Virus record (IMG/VR): IMGVR_UViG_3300028571_001339
Coordinates: 1 to 41,394 of that record
Direction: 5' to 3' (one strand)
Length of the DNA stretch: 41,394 nt
DNA from: a virus
Both the position numbers and the translations under genes were made by a program. The notes under the pieces were generated by a model. It did no database searches. It saw only the letters and a program-made list of their open reading frames with translations, and was not told the origin of the DNA. The number at the start of each line of letters is the position of its first letter. Positions within the stretch are counted from its first letter, which is position 1. Shown piece by piece: positions 16,359 to 23,645 of this stretch.

Positions 16359-16580
16359 ATGAAAGCAATTGTATGGTCAAAAGACCACTGCCCCTACTGT
16401 GACCAGGCCAAGGCCTTGCTCAAACAGAAAGGTATTGAATTTGAAGAACGCAACATGAGTCGTGACTGGACTCGAGAACAACTATTAGAAGCTGTGCCCG
16501 CAGCTCGCACAGTACCACAGATCTTCATTGACGAAGAGCTAGTGGGTGGATTTAACGAACTGAAAGTAAAATTATCATGA
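16359..16580 (+). CDS. grx: Glutaredoxin
   Basis: 73 residues, single thioredoxin-fold domain. The dithiol active site CPYC is at 12-15, the cis-proline loop TVPQ follows near residue 52 and a GG pair near 63. It most likely reduces the C-terminal CEAC of the phage NrdA, as T4 NrdC does. A CPYC glutaredoxin could also bind a [2Fe-2S] cluster, though monothiol types usually do that. It starts directly after the PGDYG gene. Confidence 0.93.
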   Translation: MKAIVWSKDHCPYCDQAKALLKQKGIEFEERNMSRDWTREQLLEAVPAARTVPQIFIDEELVGGFNELKVKLS

Positions 16581-16885
16581 TGCAACTCGTACTTGAAACA
16601 GGTAAAGTTTATACCTTTAAATTAAACTCCGGTGAAGAACTAGTGGCCAAGGTAACCGCATGCTTTGGCGCTACAGCCACCCTGGAAGATCCAGTCAGCG
16701 TGGCTCCTGGCCCGCAGGGACTGGGCTTGGTGCCCACAATGTTTACGTCTGACCCCCAGGAAACCATCACGCTGAACAGCAACAGTGTTTCCTTGTATGC
16801 ACTAACTGATGACTCAGTTCGCATGAAATACATTGAAGCCGTGACTGGCATCAAGGTTCCTGAAAAGAAACTAATTCTAGGATAA
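16577..16885 (+). CDS. Small beta-rich protein, possibly Sm-like
   Basis: 102 residues. A YTFKLNSGEELVAKV hairpin, then TATLEDPVSVAP and NSNSVSLYAL strands, read like an Sm/SH3-type small barrel; I recall similar phage proteins annotated as LSm-like. The end (IEAVTGIKVPEKKLIL) is helical. It overlaps the glutaredoxin stop (ATGATG), so either of two adjacent ATGs may start it. Function unknown. Confidence 0.6.
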   Translation: MMQLVLETGKVYTFKLNSGEELVAKVTACFGATATLEDPVSVAPGPQGLGLVPTMFTSDPQETITLNSNSVSLYALTDDSVRMKYIEAVTGIKVPEKKLILG

Positions 16886-16886
16886 C

Positions 16887-17174
16887 ATGCCTGCGGCACA
16901 ACGACAAGGTGATCCCAACGGTGCTGGCGGTGTGGCCACGGGCGGAGTTGGCTCGGTTAGAGTCAACAATCGCCCGGTCGTGGTCGACGGCACCTCAGTG
17001 ACCCCACATCCCTGCTGTGGAAGTCGTGGTTGTCCGCCAGTGCATTGCAGTGCAGTAACGTCAGGTGGTGTGGGGTCGGTCAAAGCAGGCGGTATTGCCA
17101 TCAACGTAGACGGCAATTCAGACACTTGCGGCCATGCTAGATCATCGGGCAGTGGCACAGTAAACGTAGGCTAA
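16887..17174 (+). CDS. PAAR-type spike-tip protein
   Basis: 95 residues, Gly/Val-rich. Two internal repeats (GGVGSVRVNNRPVVVDG and GGVGSVKAGGIAINVDG) and paired Cys/His residues (HPCCGS, HCSA, CGHA) fit the zinc-bound cone of PAAR proteins that cap the gp5/VgrG spike, equivalent to T4 gp5.4. It sharpens the tail spike for membrane puncture. It is followed one base later by a large virion protein, so the two probably belong to the same baseplate unit. Confidence 0.85.
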   Translation: MPAAQRQGDPNGAGGVATGGVGSVRVNNRPVVVDGTSVTPHPCCGSRGCPPVHCSAVTSGGVGSVKAGGIAINVDGNSDTCGHARSSGSGTVNVG

Positions 17175-17175
17175 C

Positions 17176-19185
17176 ATGACAAGATCAGTTACATCACCAC
17201 TTCAGCTCACAGCAGCCGCTGGCCTGCTTGACAACACTGGCATCAAGGGCCTTCCTGCTGACTTGACAGCGGCATTGTTGGCCTTCAACAGCCTTGTTCC
17301 CATCCAGTACCTGCGCACAGCAATTGATAATTTTGCAGCCAAGACCTATGCTGCCGATGCCACTGCTGCCACCCTGCTGTCATTGCAGAGTCTGGGCGCT
17401 GCCAACTGCCCGGCCCTGGGCGACAGTATTCCTGCTGCCTACACCACACTGACGCCTGTGGTTGATCCAGCCGGCTTTACTGGCTTGATTGAGCAAACTG
17501 GCAATGCCTACCTTGGTGATGGTGATATAGGAAAATTTGCACAGGGCTTTATGGCAGTGCAAGGATATCTTGGTACTACCAACAGTTTTATTGAATCAGC
17601 TGTAAATGCCAACAGTTATCTTGGGCCATTCTTTACCAACATGAATGACCTTGTGACCAACAACATTTACAGTGTCAATCCAGATCTTGAAAATTTTGGA
17701 GTTGATCTAGCACGTCAGGGCAATCTAGTGGATCTAAGCAATCTTGAATTGTATGGAACTCCTGCCGGACTGCTGCAACAAATTTCACAACAGGGAAAAA
17801 TACGCGGAGATACTTTGCCCCTGGTCAAACCTGCATTGCTGGCAACTGGACTGACTGATGCCAACATTGCAGACCTGGTCAATGACAACCGTTATGGCTT
17901 GCTCAACCCCAATGGACTAACGCAGAACGAGTTTGATCAACTTCAGCGCCTGGCCTACAACGCCATGATCAATGTCAAGGACACTGCTTTGCTACAAGTA
18001 CTGGACATCCTTGACGTGACCACACCCAATATTGCCAGCATGGCAGACTTGTTGGATCCAGTCAAGGTATTTCCCTTGAGTTATCAAACTCTACAAACCC
18101 CCACCATCAACGGCCCCATACCAATCTACAACGGCCCTGAGTCGGTGTCATCGGCTGTGGCTCCAGCAGTGGAAGTCAACTTGCCTGTTAACAATGCCTG
18201 TGATGCACTTGGCAAAATAATTCCACAATCCACAGCCACTGCCAACAAAGCAATACAGGTCAGCCTGCAACAAATCAGCAACGTCAACAACACCACATTG
18301 CCTGAATTAGCTGACACTGTGCTGGGCAACACACCACAGTCCTGGGACCCAGTCAACGAGTACACAGCCAATTCAGTGGTGGCTGTGCCGGGCACCACAC
18401 CCACTAACTATCGAGCTCAACAAGACGTGCCACCAGGTGTGGACATTACCAACACTGCCTACTGGGCACCTGCCACGCTGGGCGGATTGAATACCATGTG
18501 TGGCTTGCCCTTGATTGAAGCCCAGACCACTCCAGTGGATGCATCAGTTACCAGTTATTTTGCCAATTCAGTGGCCACTGGATCAGGGGCTGATGGTACC
18601 ATCAACAACAATGATGTGTTGGGCACTGCACTGGGACTTACGCACACTGAATGTTTGGTCAGTGCCACTGCGGTGATGCAAAGTCTCATTACAGCTGGAG
18701 CATTGACTGCACTCACTGCCACCTACAACAGCATGCAGACCGCGGCATCCAATGCTGCCATGCAAGGATTCATTGCCACTGCTACCGGCCAAATTGTCAC
18801 AGTGGTTGCGGGTTATCCCACAGAAGTGGCCACACTCAACACCTGTTTTAACGACATGGCTGCTAGACTGAGTTCAGAAAAAGCATACCAAACACAGGCT
18901 GCAATTGATTACTTTAATCTACAACCTGGAGAAAAAACCAGTGTGCTGGCCTTGGTTCAAAATCTAAACTCCTACGGCCCACAAACTGACGTGGGTGGTC
19001 CAAACAATTTCTTGACTCAAGTGGCTGACACAACTACTCTAACTGGCCAGGCCATGGTAGGGTCATTGCGCCAGGCACAAAACCAAGTTCGGCTTGATGC
19101 CGCTGGCATCAGCACTGCGGCACTGGCAATTCCAGCAGACGCCAAAATAACACCCCCAAGTGGGGTTGATCTAGTTCAATGTTAA
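17176..19185 (+). CDS. Large virion protein, probably tail or baseplate
   Basis: 669 residues, rich in Ala, Thr, Asn and Leu and poor in Lys and Arg. It is mainly helical, with repeated LxxA patterns. Near residues 388-440 it has a short segment (EYTANSVVAVPG...YRAQQDVPPG...YW) resembling a CBM5/12-like surface-binding module. A matching piece is in the tail fibre at 8271. It lies directly behind the PAAR gene, so a baseplate, spike or neck component is likely. No enzymatic motif seen. Several Cys residues are scattered and not paired in an obvious motif. Confidence 0.65.
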   Translation: MTRSVTSPLQLTAAAGLLDNTGIKGLPADLTAALLAFNSLVPIQYLRTAIDNFAAKTYAADATAATLLSLQSLGAANCPALGDSIPAAYTTLTPVVDPAGFTGLIEQTGNAYLGDGDIGKFAQGFMAVQGYLGTTNSFIESAVNANSYLGPFFTNMNDLVTNNIYSVNPDLENFGVDLARQGNLVDLSNLELYGTPAGLLQQISQQGKIRGDTLPLVKPALLATGLTDANIADLVNDNRYGLLNPNGLTQNEFDQLQRLAYNAMINVKDTALLQVLDILDVTTPNIASMADLLDPVKVFPLSYQTLQTPTINGPIPIYNGPESVSSAVAPAVEVNLPVNNACDALGKIIPQSTATANKAIQVSLQQISNVNNTTLPELADTVLGNTPQSWDPVNEYTANSVVAVPGTTPTNYRAQQDVPPGVDITNTAYWAPATLGGLNTMCGLPLIEAQTTPVDASVTSYFANSVATGSGADGTINNNDVLGTALGLTHTECLVSATAVMQSLITAGALTALTATYNSMQTAASNAAMQGFIATATGQIVTVVAGYPTEVATLNTCFNDMAARLSSEKAYQTQAAIDYFNLQPGEKTSVLALVQNLNSYGPQTDVGGPNNFLTQVADTTTLTGQAMVGSLRQAQNQVRLDAAGISTAALAIPADAKITPPSGVDLVQC

Positions 19186-19211
19186 TTGAATTAATTTAGT
19201 CAAACCAATGA

Positions 19212-19218
19212 CTAAATA
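19212..19218 (+). promoter_or_regulatory. Late promoter box CTAAATA
   Basis: CTAAATA directly abuts the TTGACT -35 of a sigma70-type promoter at 19219. The porin gene could therefore be read both early and late. Confidence 0.55.
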
Positions 19219-19247
19219 TTGACTCTTGTGTACATTTAATGTATACT
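19219..19247 (+). promoter_or_regulatory. Sigma70-type promoter for the porin gene
   Basis: TTGACT, 17-base spacer, TATACT. The transcript start would be near 19254, giving a leader of about 20 bases with an AGGAAAA ribosome site before the ATG at 19275. Confidence 0.75.
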
Positions 19248-19274
19248 ATATACTTCAAACTTTTAGGAAAAATA

Positions 19275-20204
19275 ATGAAGAAACTTGCAGTAATTTTGAC
19301 CCTGGCCCTGGCCTCGGTGGCGGCCCAGGCACAAAGCCAGGTCACAGTGTATGGTCGTATGAACGCATTTGTGATTGACCAAACCACAGGCGGTGTAGAT
19401 GCCGGTGCCACTACGTCAAGCGAAAGCAGCCGAATTGGCATCCGTGCTGTGGAAAATCTTGGTGGCGGCTTGCAAGCTCGTGCCACCATTGAAACATCAG
19501 TTTCCAATGCCGCGCCAGATGCGGGTAGCGATACCAAGCTGGGCAACCGTACCAGCCTTGTGGGCCTAGCCACCAAACAATACAGTGTAGACCTTGGCCG
19601 TGACTATCACAGCCATTTCTGGCTAGTTCGCAGTGTGGATCCGTTCTGGGCCCGCACCATTGGATCAGCCAGCCAAGACGTGCATCACTTCCGTAACAAG
19701 CGACTCAGCAACACAGTATTCTTGCGTGCCGAACCCATCAAGGGCATTCGCTTGGCTCTGGACCGTCAACTCACTAATGACACCACTGGTGCTGGACTTG
19801 CCGAAGCCACTTCAGGATCAGTCACTGCTGATTTGGGTCGTCTCACAGTGGGTGCTGGCCGCTTTGAACAAGGCCTCAATGTCAGCAATGCTGTGATCGG
19901 ACGTGTAAACGTGGGAACTGGATATGTGGGAGTGTCCTACTCTGACGATACCACAGTGACCGCAGGTGTTCGTACCGAAAGCAAGGGCACCTTGCTCAGC
20001 GCCGAACAGTTGATTCCAGGCACACGCATCACTGCCAAGGCCAGCGTGGGTCGTACTGATTCAGGCATGCAAAGCTATGCTGTGGGCGCCGACTATGGCT
20101 TCAGCAAGACTGTGATTGGTCGTGTGATGTATCGCAATGCTGATCATAACGTAAATTCCAAGGATGTGCGTCAAGTGGTTGCAGGCCTAGAATACCGATT
20201 CTAA
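19275..20204 (+). CDS. Outer-membrane porin, betaproteobacterial type
   Basis: 309 residues. Residues 1-19 are a signal peptide (MKKLAVILTLALASVAAQAQ) with an AQA cleavage site. The mature start QVTVYGRMNAF matches Burkholderiales general porins (SVTLYGR). The body is alternating beta strands, and the last residues GLEYRF end in the aromatic Phe required for BAM-dependent barrel insertion. The start is chosen to follow the AGGAAAA site; a longer in-frame start would cover the promoter. It is somewhat short for this porin family. It is monocistronic with its own promoters and terminator. Probably acquired from a host; it may replace a receptor porin or change permeability. Confidence 0.88.
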   Translation: MKKLAVILTLALASVAAQAQSQVTVYGRMNAFVIDQTTGGVDAGATTSSESSRIGIRAVENLGGGLQARATIETSVSNAAPDAGSDTKLGNRTSLVGLATKQYSVDLGRDYHSHFWLVRSVDPFWARTIGSASQDVHHFRNKRLSNTVFLRAEPIKGIRLALDRQLTNDTTGAGLAEATSGSVTADLGRLTVGAGRFEQGLNVSNAVIGRVNVGTGYVGVSYSDDTTVTAGVRTESKGTLLSAEQLIPGTRITAKASVGRTDSGMQSYAVGADYGFSKTVIGRVMYRNADHNVNSKDVRQVVAGLEYRF

Positions 20205-20233
20205 ACACACTGTTGCTTTTTTGCAACACCCAA

Positions 20234-20256
20234 AACCCTGCAATTTGCAGGGTTTT
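20234..20256 (+). terminator. Intrinsic terminator
   Basis: AACCCTGCAA pairs with TTGCAGGGTT (20234-20253) and is followed by a T run. It closes the porin transcript. A second small hairpin (GTTGC-T6-GCAAC, 20212-20227) precedes it. Confidence 0.85.
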
Positions 20257-20263
20257 TTCATGG

Positions 20264-20292
20264 TTGACTGAATATTCATTTTATCTTATAAT
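20264..20292 (+). promoter_or_regulatory. Sigma70-type promoter (leaderless arrangement)
   Basis: TTGACT, 17-base spacer, TATAAT. Six bases separate the -10 from the ATG at 20299, so the message should start at the initiation codon. Confidence 0.8.
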
Positions 20293-20298
20293 ACTTGT

Positions 20299-20703
20299 AT
20301 GATATATTTTGCGTATGGAATGAACACCAATAGAGAGGAAATGCGTCACCGTTGTCGCGGTGCGCTGAGCCTTGGGCCAGCACAACTTCTGGGTCACTCG
20401 TTTCGATTTGCACATCACGCTGATGTGGAACCTTGTGAACACAGTCATGTTGAAGGTGTGGCCTGGCGCATTGACCAGTACCACCTGCAGGCCCTGGACA
20501 GACTCGAGGGCTATCCATGGTACTACGATCGTGTGCAGGCCACAATTTGTCTACGTGACCGCCAACTGCTGGCCTGGGTGTATCGCATGCAACCCGGCAA
20601 TGATCCAGCCTTGCCCAGTCAGCACTATTATGACACTGTCATGGAAGGGTACCAAGTGCATGGTGTGCCCACGGATCAACTGCTGAATGCTGTATTACTT
20701 TAG
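20299..20703 (+). CDS. Gamma-glutamylcyclotransferase-like protein (AIG2/GGCT fold)
   Basis: 134 residues. The substrate loop YGMN (6-9; usually YGSN) and the catalytic-type Glu E70 in DRLEGYPWYY mark the GGCT/AIG2 fold, which cleaves gamma-glutamyl amides to give 5-oxoproline. Possible substrates are gamma-glutamyl peptides or glutathione-type thiols, which would affect the host redox pool, but this is inference. It has its own leaderless promoter and no Shine-Dalgarno sequence. First gene after the porin terminator. Confidence 0.8.
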   Translation: MIYFAYGMNTNREEMRHRCRGALSLGPAQLLGHSFRFAHHADVEPCEHSHVEGVAWRIDQYHLQALDRLEGYPWYYDRVQATICLRDRQLLAWVYRMQPGNDPALPSQHYYDTVMEGYQVHGVPTDQLLNAVLL

Positions 20704-20719
20704 TAGTACAAAATCCTGG

Positions 20720-20748
20720 TTGACCAAAAATCGCCAATTTGCTATAAT
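20720..20748 (+). promoter_or_regulatory. Early-type promoter with conserved spacer
   Basis: TTGACC, 17-base spacer ending GCCAATTTGC, TATAAT; extended -10 (TGC). Leader of about 25 bases carries CAAGGAG. One of a family of near-identical promoters. Confidence 0.85.
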
Positions 20749-20778
20749 ATACACATAGACAGCAACAAGGAGCCCCAA

Positions 20779-21030
20779 ATGCGACACGTATCAGGTTTTA
20801 GTAATAGCACCAAAATTCGCTTTATCGTCAACGGTGTTGGCATGTACGGAACTGTAAACGATGCGTTTACAAAAATAGCCACAGTATCACATGGCGAGGC
20901 AGTTCGCCATGCTGTGAAACATCTGGCAGAAATTCGTCGTCGCAATCCTAACCGAGGCGAAGCTCGCCCGGTGGGTGTTGGTATTACACACGAAGGCATC
21001 CAAGTTCAAGTGGATTTGATGGCCAATTGA
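20779..21030 (+). CDS. Small unknown early-type protein
   Basis: 83 residues starting MRHVSGFSNSTKIRF. Mixed alpha/beta with a basic middle (LAEIRRRNPNRGEARP) and a beta C-terminus (VGVGITHEGIQVQVDLMA). The strong AAGGAG site and private early-type promoter are typical of phage host-takeover genes. Its TGA stop lies inside the TTGACC -35 of the next gene. No family recognised. Confidence 0.6.
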   Translation: MRHVSGFSNSTKIRFIVNGVGMYGTVNDAFTKIATVSHGEAVRHAVKHLAEIRRRNPNRGEARPVGVGITHEGIQVQVDLMAN

Positions 21031-21055
21031 CCAATAATTTGTCTTTTGCTATAAT
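21027..21055 (+). promoter_or_regulatory. Early-type promoter
   Basis: TTGACC, 17-base spacer, TATAAT, extended TGC. The TGA within the -35 is the stop codon of the gene ending at 21030. Confidence 0.85.
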
Positions 21056-21085
21056 ACTTGTATAGAAACTAAAAAGGAACTTGCA

Positions 21086-21418
21086 ATGATTACTCATGGA
21101 GATATGGTTGTTTACAAGAACATCGGCACTTACCATCTTGTACAAGATGATGGCTATGATGAAGACTCTGACACATGGTACGACCCCGAAGAACAGCACT
21201 ATGAGGTGCGCCACTTCTCAGGTCTAACAGTGACCGCTAACTCTGTAAAAGAGTGCAAGAAGTGCCTGGATGACTTTGAAGTCACTGCCCGCGAAATCCA
21301 CGAGGCCATCAACAAGTTGGCCTTGTACGGCTATCGTGTGTTTAAAGAACATGAGTATCAAGATACCTGTACAGACCCCAACGGCCTAAAGGCATTCGCT
21401 CGAGACTTCCTGCCCTAA
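21086..21418 (+). CDS. Acidic unknown early-type protein
   Basis: 110 residues, very acidic in the first half (QDDGYDEDSDTWYDPEEQHYE), starting MITHGDMVVYKNIG. A central CKKC pair (about 52-55) and a helical second half with HEAINKLALYGYRVFKEHE. An acidic, DNA-mimic-like N-terminus is one possibility for an inhibitor of a host nucleic-acid enzyme, but nothing proves it. AAAAAGGAA ribosome site; own promoter and terminator. Confidence 0.6.
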   Translation: MITHGDMVVYKNIGTYHLVQDDGYDEDSDTWYDPEEQHYEVRHFSGLTVTANSVKECKKCLDDFEVTAREIHEAINKLALYGYRVFKEHEYQDTCTDPNGLKAFARDFLP

Positions 21419-21423
21419 GACTT

Positions 21424-21448
21424 GTGTGGCTTTTTAGCCACACTTGTT
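21424..21448 (+). terminator. Intrinsic terminator
   Basis: GTGTGGCT/AGCCACAC with a TTTT loop (21424-21443) and following TTGTTT. It ends the transcript of the gene closing at 21418. Confidence 0.8.
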
Positions 21449-21451
21449 TGA

Positions 21452-21480
21452 TTGACCGATAAATCCCAATTTCGTATAAT
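21452..21480 (+). promoter_or_regulatory. Early-type promoter
   Basis: TTGACC, 17-base spacer containing CCCAATTT, TATAAT. It lacks the extended TG (TCG instead). It starts four bases after the terminator. Confidence 0.8.
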
Positions 21481-21511
21481 AGAAGTATAGTAAGAAAACA
21501 AGGAGCTAGCA

Positions 21512-21787
21512 ATGAGTACAATCTATCAAGCATTATCTGAGCAAGAAAAACGCCAAGTTCGTATGTATGGTGTCACAGAAGCAGGTATGCGTGAGGCTGT
21601 TGAATCTAGCCCAACATTCAAGCATTCTGGACCTGCTATGATGGCCGCTAGCATCATGTCTGACGTTCAAGAAATCATCGATCCAGAATACGGAGAGTTG
21701 GATTTTATGCGGGCCGAAGATGCTCGCCAGGCCCTGAATCGTGCCAAATGGATCTTGTTTGAATACTGTGAAACACGTCGCGGTTGA
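21512..21787 (+). CDS. Small helical unknown early-type protein
   Basis: 91 residues, starting MSTIYQALSEQEKRQVRMYG. Predicted all-helical; no cysteine until C87 near the end. AAGGAGC ribosome site. The stop TGA is embedded in the TTGACC -35 of the next promoter. Nothing recognisable as a domain. Confidence 0.6.
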   Translation: MSTIYQALSEQEKRQVRMYGVTEAGMREAVESSPTFKHSGPAMMAASIMSDVQEIIDPEYGELDFMRAEDARQALNRAKWILFEYCETRRG

Positions 21788-21812
21788 CCCAAAATTCCCA
21801 ATTTGCTATAAT
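21784..21812 (+). promoter_or_regulatory. Early-type promoter with conserved spacer
   Basis: TTGACC, spacer CAAAATTCCCAATTTGC, TATAAT; extended TGC. It overlaps the stop codon of the upstream gene. Confidence 0.85.
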
Positions 21813-21839
21813 ACACACATACACACAAAGGAGCCTGTA

Positions 21840-22112
21840 ATGAACGTCAAAGACATTAACTCTGCAATCATGTTTGGTAATTTTACCAACACCGAACTTG
21901 ACAGCATGCTCAGTGCAGTGCAATTTGCCAAATCTCAACTTCGCCAACAAAAAATTCGTACTTTTAGCAAAGGTGACGCTGTGAAGTTTTACAGTGTCAA
22001 ACGTGGACTGTCTGTGACTGGCACTGTGGCCAAAGTGGCCATCAAGTATGTCACAGTCAAAGACGGTGCTGTGCTGTGGAAGGTGCCTGCTAACATGCTG
22101 GAGGCAGCATGA
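21840..22112 (+). CDS. Small protein with KOW/SH3-like C-terminal half
   Basis: 90 residues from the ATG at 21840, chosen because it follows the promoter and an AAAGGAG site. The N-terminal half is helical (NTELDSMLSAVQFAKSQLRQ). The second half (KGDAVKFYSVKRGLSVTGTV... VTVKDGAVLWKVPANMLE) reads like a KOW/SH3-type nucleic-acid-binding barrel. It could bind RNA or ribosomes. It overlaps the next small gene by 4 bases (ATGA). Confidence 0.6.
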   Translation: MNVKDINSAIMFGNFTNTELDSMLSAVQFAKSQLRQQKIRTFSKGDAVKFYSVKRGLSVTGTVAKVAIKYVTVKDGAVLWKVPANMLEAA

Positions 22113-22252
22113 ACAACGCCTTGCGTGAACTTGCACTAACAGCAGGTGCTCCTGTAGAGGTGTTAGACCAACTTTGGTTCAACATCTTTTGCATGAAGTT
22201 TGCGGACGCCTTGCTTGACCTGGCAGAAAAAAATAACAATGATATTCAGTAA
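22109..22252 (+). CDS. 47-residue unknown protein
   Basis: ATG at 22109 overlaps the previous stop (ATGA) and has a strong GGAGG site four bases upstream. The peptide starts MNNALRELALTAGAPVEV and is helical and acidic to the end (LLDLAEKNNNDIQ). It bridges exactly to the ligase gene, overlapping its start by 14 bases. The ribosome site and coupling make it likely a real gene. Unknown function. Confidence 0.55.
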   Translation: MNNALRELALTAGAPVEVLDQLWFNIFCMKFADALLDLAEKNNNDIQ

Positions 22253-23645
22253 CTGGATGCTTAAATACATGGATGACAATAATTTTGACCCGTCTCGTTG
22301 CGAGGGTGTGATGTCCACAGGATGGATACGTGACCTTGAGAGCTCTGATAGCCGAATCCACAAGGAACGGGTTATTGAAAAAGCACTGATGGCCGCAAAA
22401 TTGGGCAGTGCCGATGCTCAGGCATTTTTGTTCAACTGCTACCAGGCCTACAATCCCTTTCATACCTTTCATGTCAAGCAAGTGCCCGAGAGTGTGGGGC
22501 TTGTGAACCGACCCAACAACTGGCCAGCATTCTGGGCCTTGCTGGAGAGTCTGCGCACACGTAGCGTGACTGGTGGCGATGCTCGCCGAGCCATTGAACG
22601 TTGCATGAACGAACAGTTTGACTCAGATGAGTGGAACATGGTTTGTCGGCGTGTGCTGATCAAGGACCTGCGTTGTGGTATCTCGGAAAAAACACTAAAC
22701 AAAGTGCTGGGCAACACCACCTGGAAGATTCCGGTGTTTACTTGTCAGTTGGCCCAGGACTCCACTGACCAACCCAAAAAGCTCAAAGGCATCAAACGGC
22801 TTGAAGTCAAGCTAGATGGTGTGCGTGTGCTGGCCGTGGTTTCTGGCAACAGTTGTACATTGTACAGTCGTAATGGCAAGGTGTTTGAAAACTTTCCACA
22901 GATTTCTGAAGCAATTTTGGCCAACCGGCAGGCGTTTCAATACGGTCGTGGTACCGGTGGATTGTTTGTGCTTGACGGTGAGATCGTGGGCGAGAGTTTT
23001 CAAAAGCTCATGAAACAAGCACACCGCAAATCAGACGCCAAGACCACTAACATGGTGTATCATATATTTGATATCTTGCCCCTGAGCTCATTCCAGGAAG
23101 GTCACTGCAACATGCAACAATACAAGCGTACCGAGTGGATTGAATCTGCTCGAGATCGTTTGATGAAAACTGATTGCCTACGTGCCATGACTGGCCTGGA
23201 TGTGGACCTGGACACAGCCGAGGGGCATGACATCATGCAACGTTTTGCCGACGATGCAGTGGCTGAAGGATTTGAGGGCATCATGATCAAAAGCATGGAT
23301 GCACCCTACATCTGCAAACGAAGTGATTCGTGGATGAAGTGGAAACCCACTATCAGTGTTGATTTGACCATTGTGGGGTTTGAACCAGGCACCGGTAGGA
23401 ATCTAAATCGTTTGGGTGCTATAATTTGTGAAGGAGAAGACAATGACCGTAGAATTCGTGTTAATGTTGGTACTGGCTTTAGTGATGCTGATCGCGATGA
23501 GTATTGGGCCAGTAGGGATCAGTTACTTGGTCACTTGGTTGAAGTCCAAGCGGACGCAGTTACTCAAAATCAAGACGGAACATACAGCCTCCGATTCCCC
23601 AGGTTCTTGAGGTTCCGTGACTTTGATGCAGGAGAAAAAGTATGA
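22239..23645 (+). CDS. ATP-dependent DNA ligase
   Basis: 468 residues, close to T4 gp30. It seals nicks through a covalent AMP-lysine. Motif I KLDG places the nucleophile at K191; motif III is LDGEI (245-249), IIIa IFDIL (276-280), IV EGFEGIMIK and V WMKWKP. The N-terminal 180 residues are the helical DNA-binding domain and the OB domain follows motif V. The start at 22239 gives a T4-like short N-terminus (MIFSNWML), but its ribosome site is weak and translation may depend on the overlapping upstream gene. It serves replication and repair of the phage genome. Confidence 0.93.
   Translation: MIFSNWMLKYMDDNNFDPSRCEGVMSTGWIRDLESSDSRIHKERVIEKALMAAKLGSADAQAFLFNCYQAYNPFHTFHVKQVPESVGLVNRPNNWPAFWALLESLRTRSVTGGDARRAIERCMNEQFDSDEWNMVCRRVLIKDLRCGISEKTLNKVLGNTTWKIPVFTCQLAQDSTDQPKKLKGIKRLEVKLDGVRVLAVVSGNSCTLYSRNGKVFENFPQISEAILANRQAFQYGRGTGGLFVLDGEIVGESFQKLMKQAHRKSDAKTTNMVYHIFDILPLSSFQEGHCNMQQYKRTEWIESARDRLMKTDCLRAMTGLDVDLDTAEGHDIMQRFADDAVAEGFEGIMIKSMDAPYICKRSDSWMKWKPTISVDLTIVGFEPGTGRNLNRLGAIICEGEDNDRRIRVNVGTGFSDADRDEYWASRDQLLGHLVEVQADAVTQNQDGTYSLRFPRFLRFRDFDAGEKV

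Noticed and set aside
12933-20204. Reading of the Fe-S genes, porin and other host-like genes as bacterial chromosome
   Set aside because: They are joined by few-base overlaps or shared phage-type promoters to nrd, PAAR and virion genes, so the window is consistent with one phage genome, though a chimera cannot be excluded without reads.
20720-21812. T4 middle (MotA-box) promoters
   Set aside because: These promoters carry a good -35 TTGACC and no TGCTTTA-like box near -30, so host-type recognition is simpler.
20779-22112. The repeated TTGACC...TATAAT units as a CRISPR-like or satellite array
   Set aside because: The repeats are spaced by real genes of different length and sequence and each fits a promoter position.
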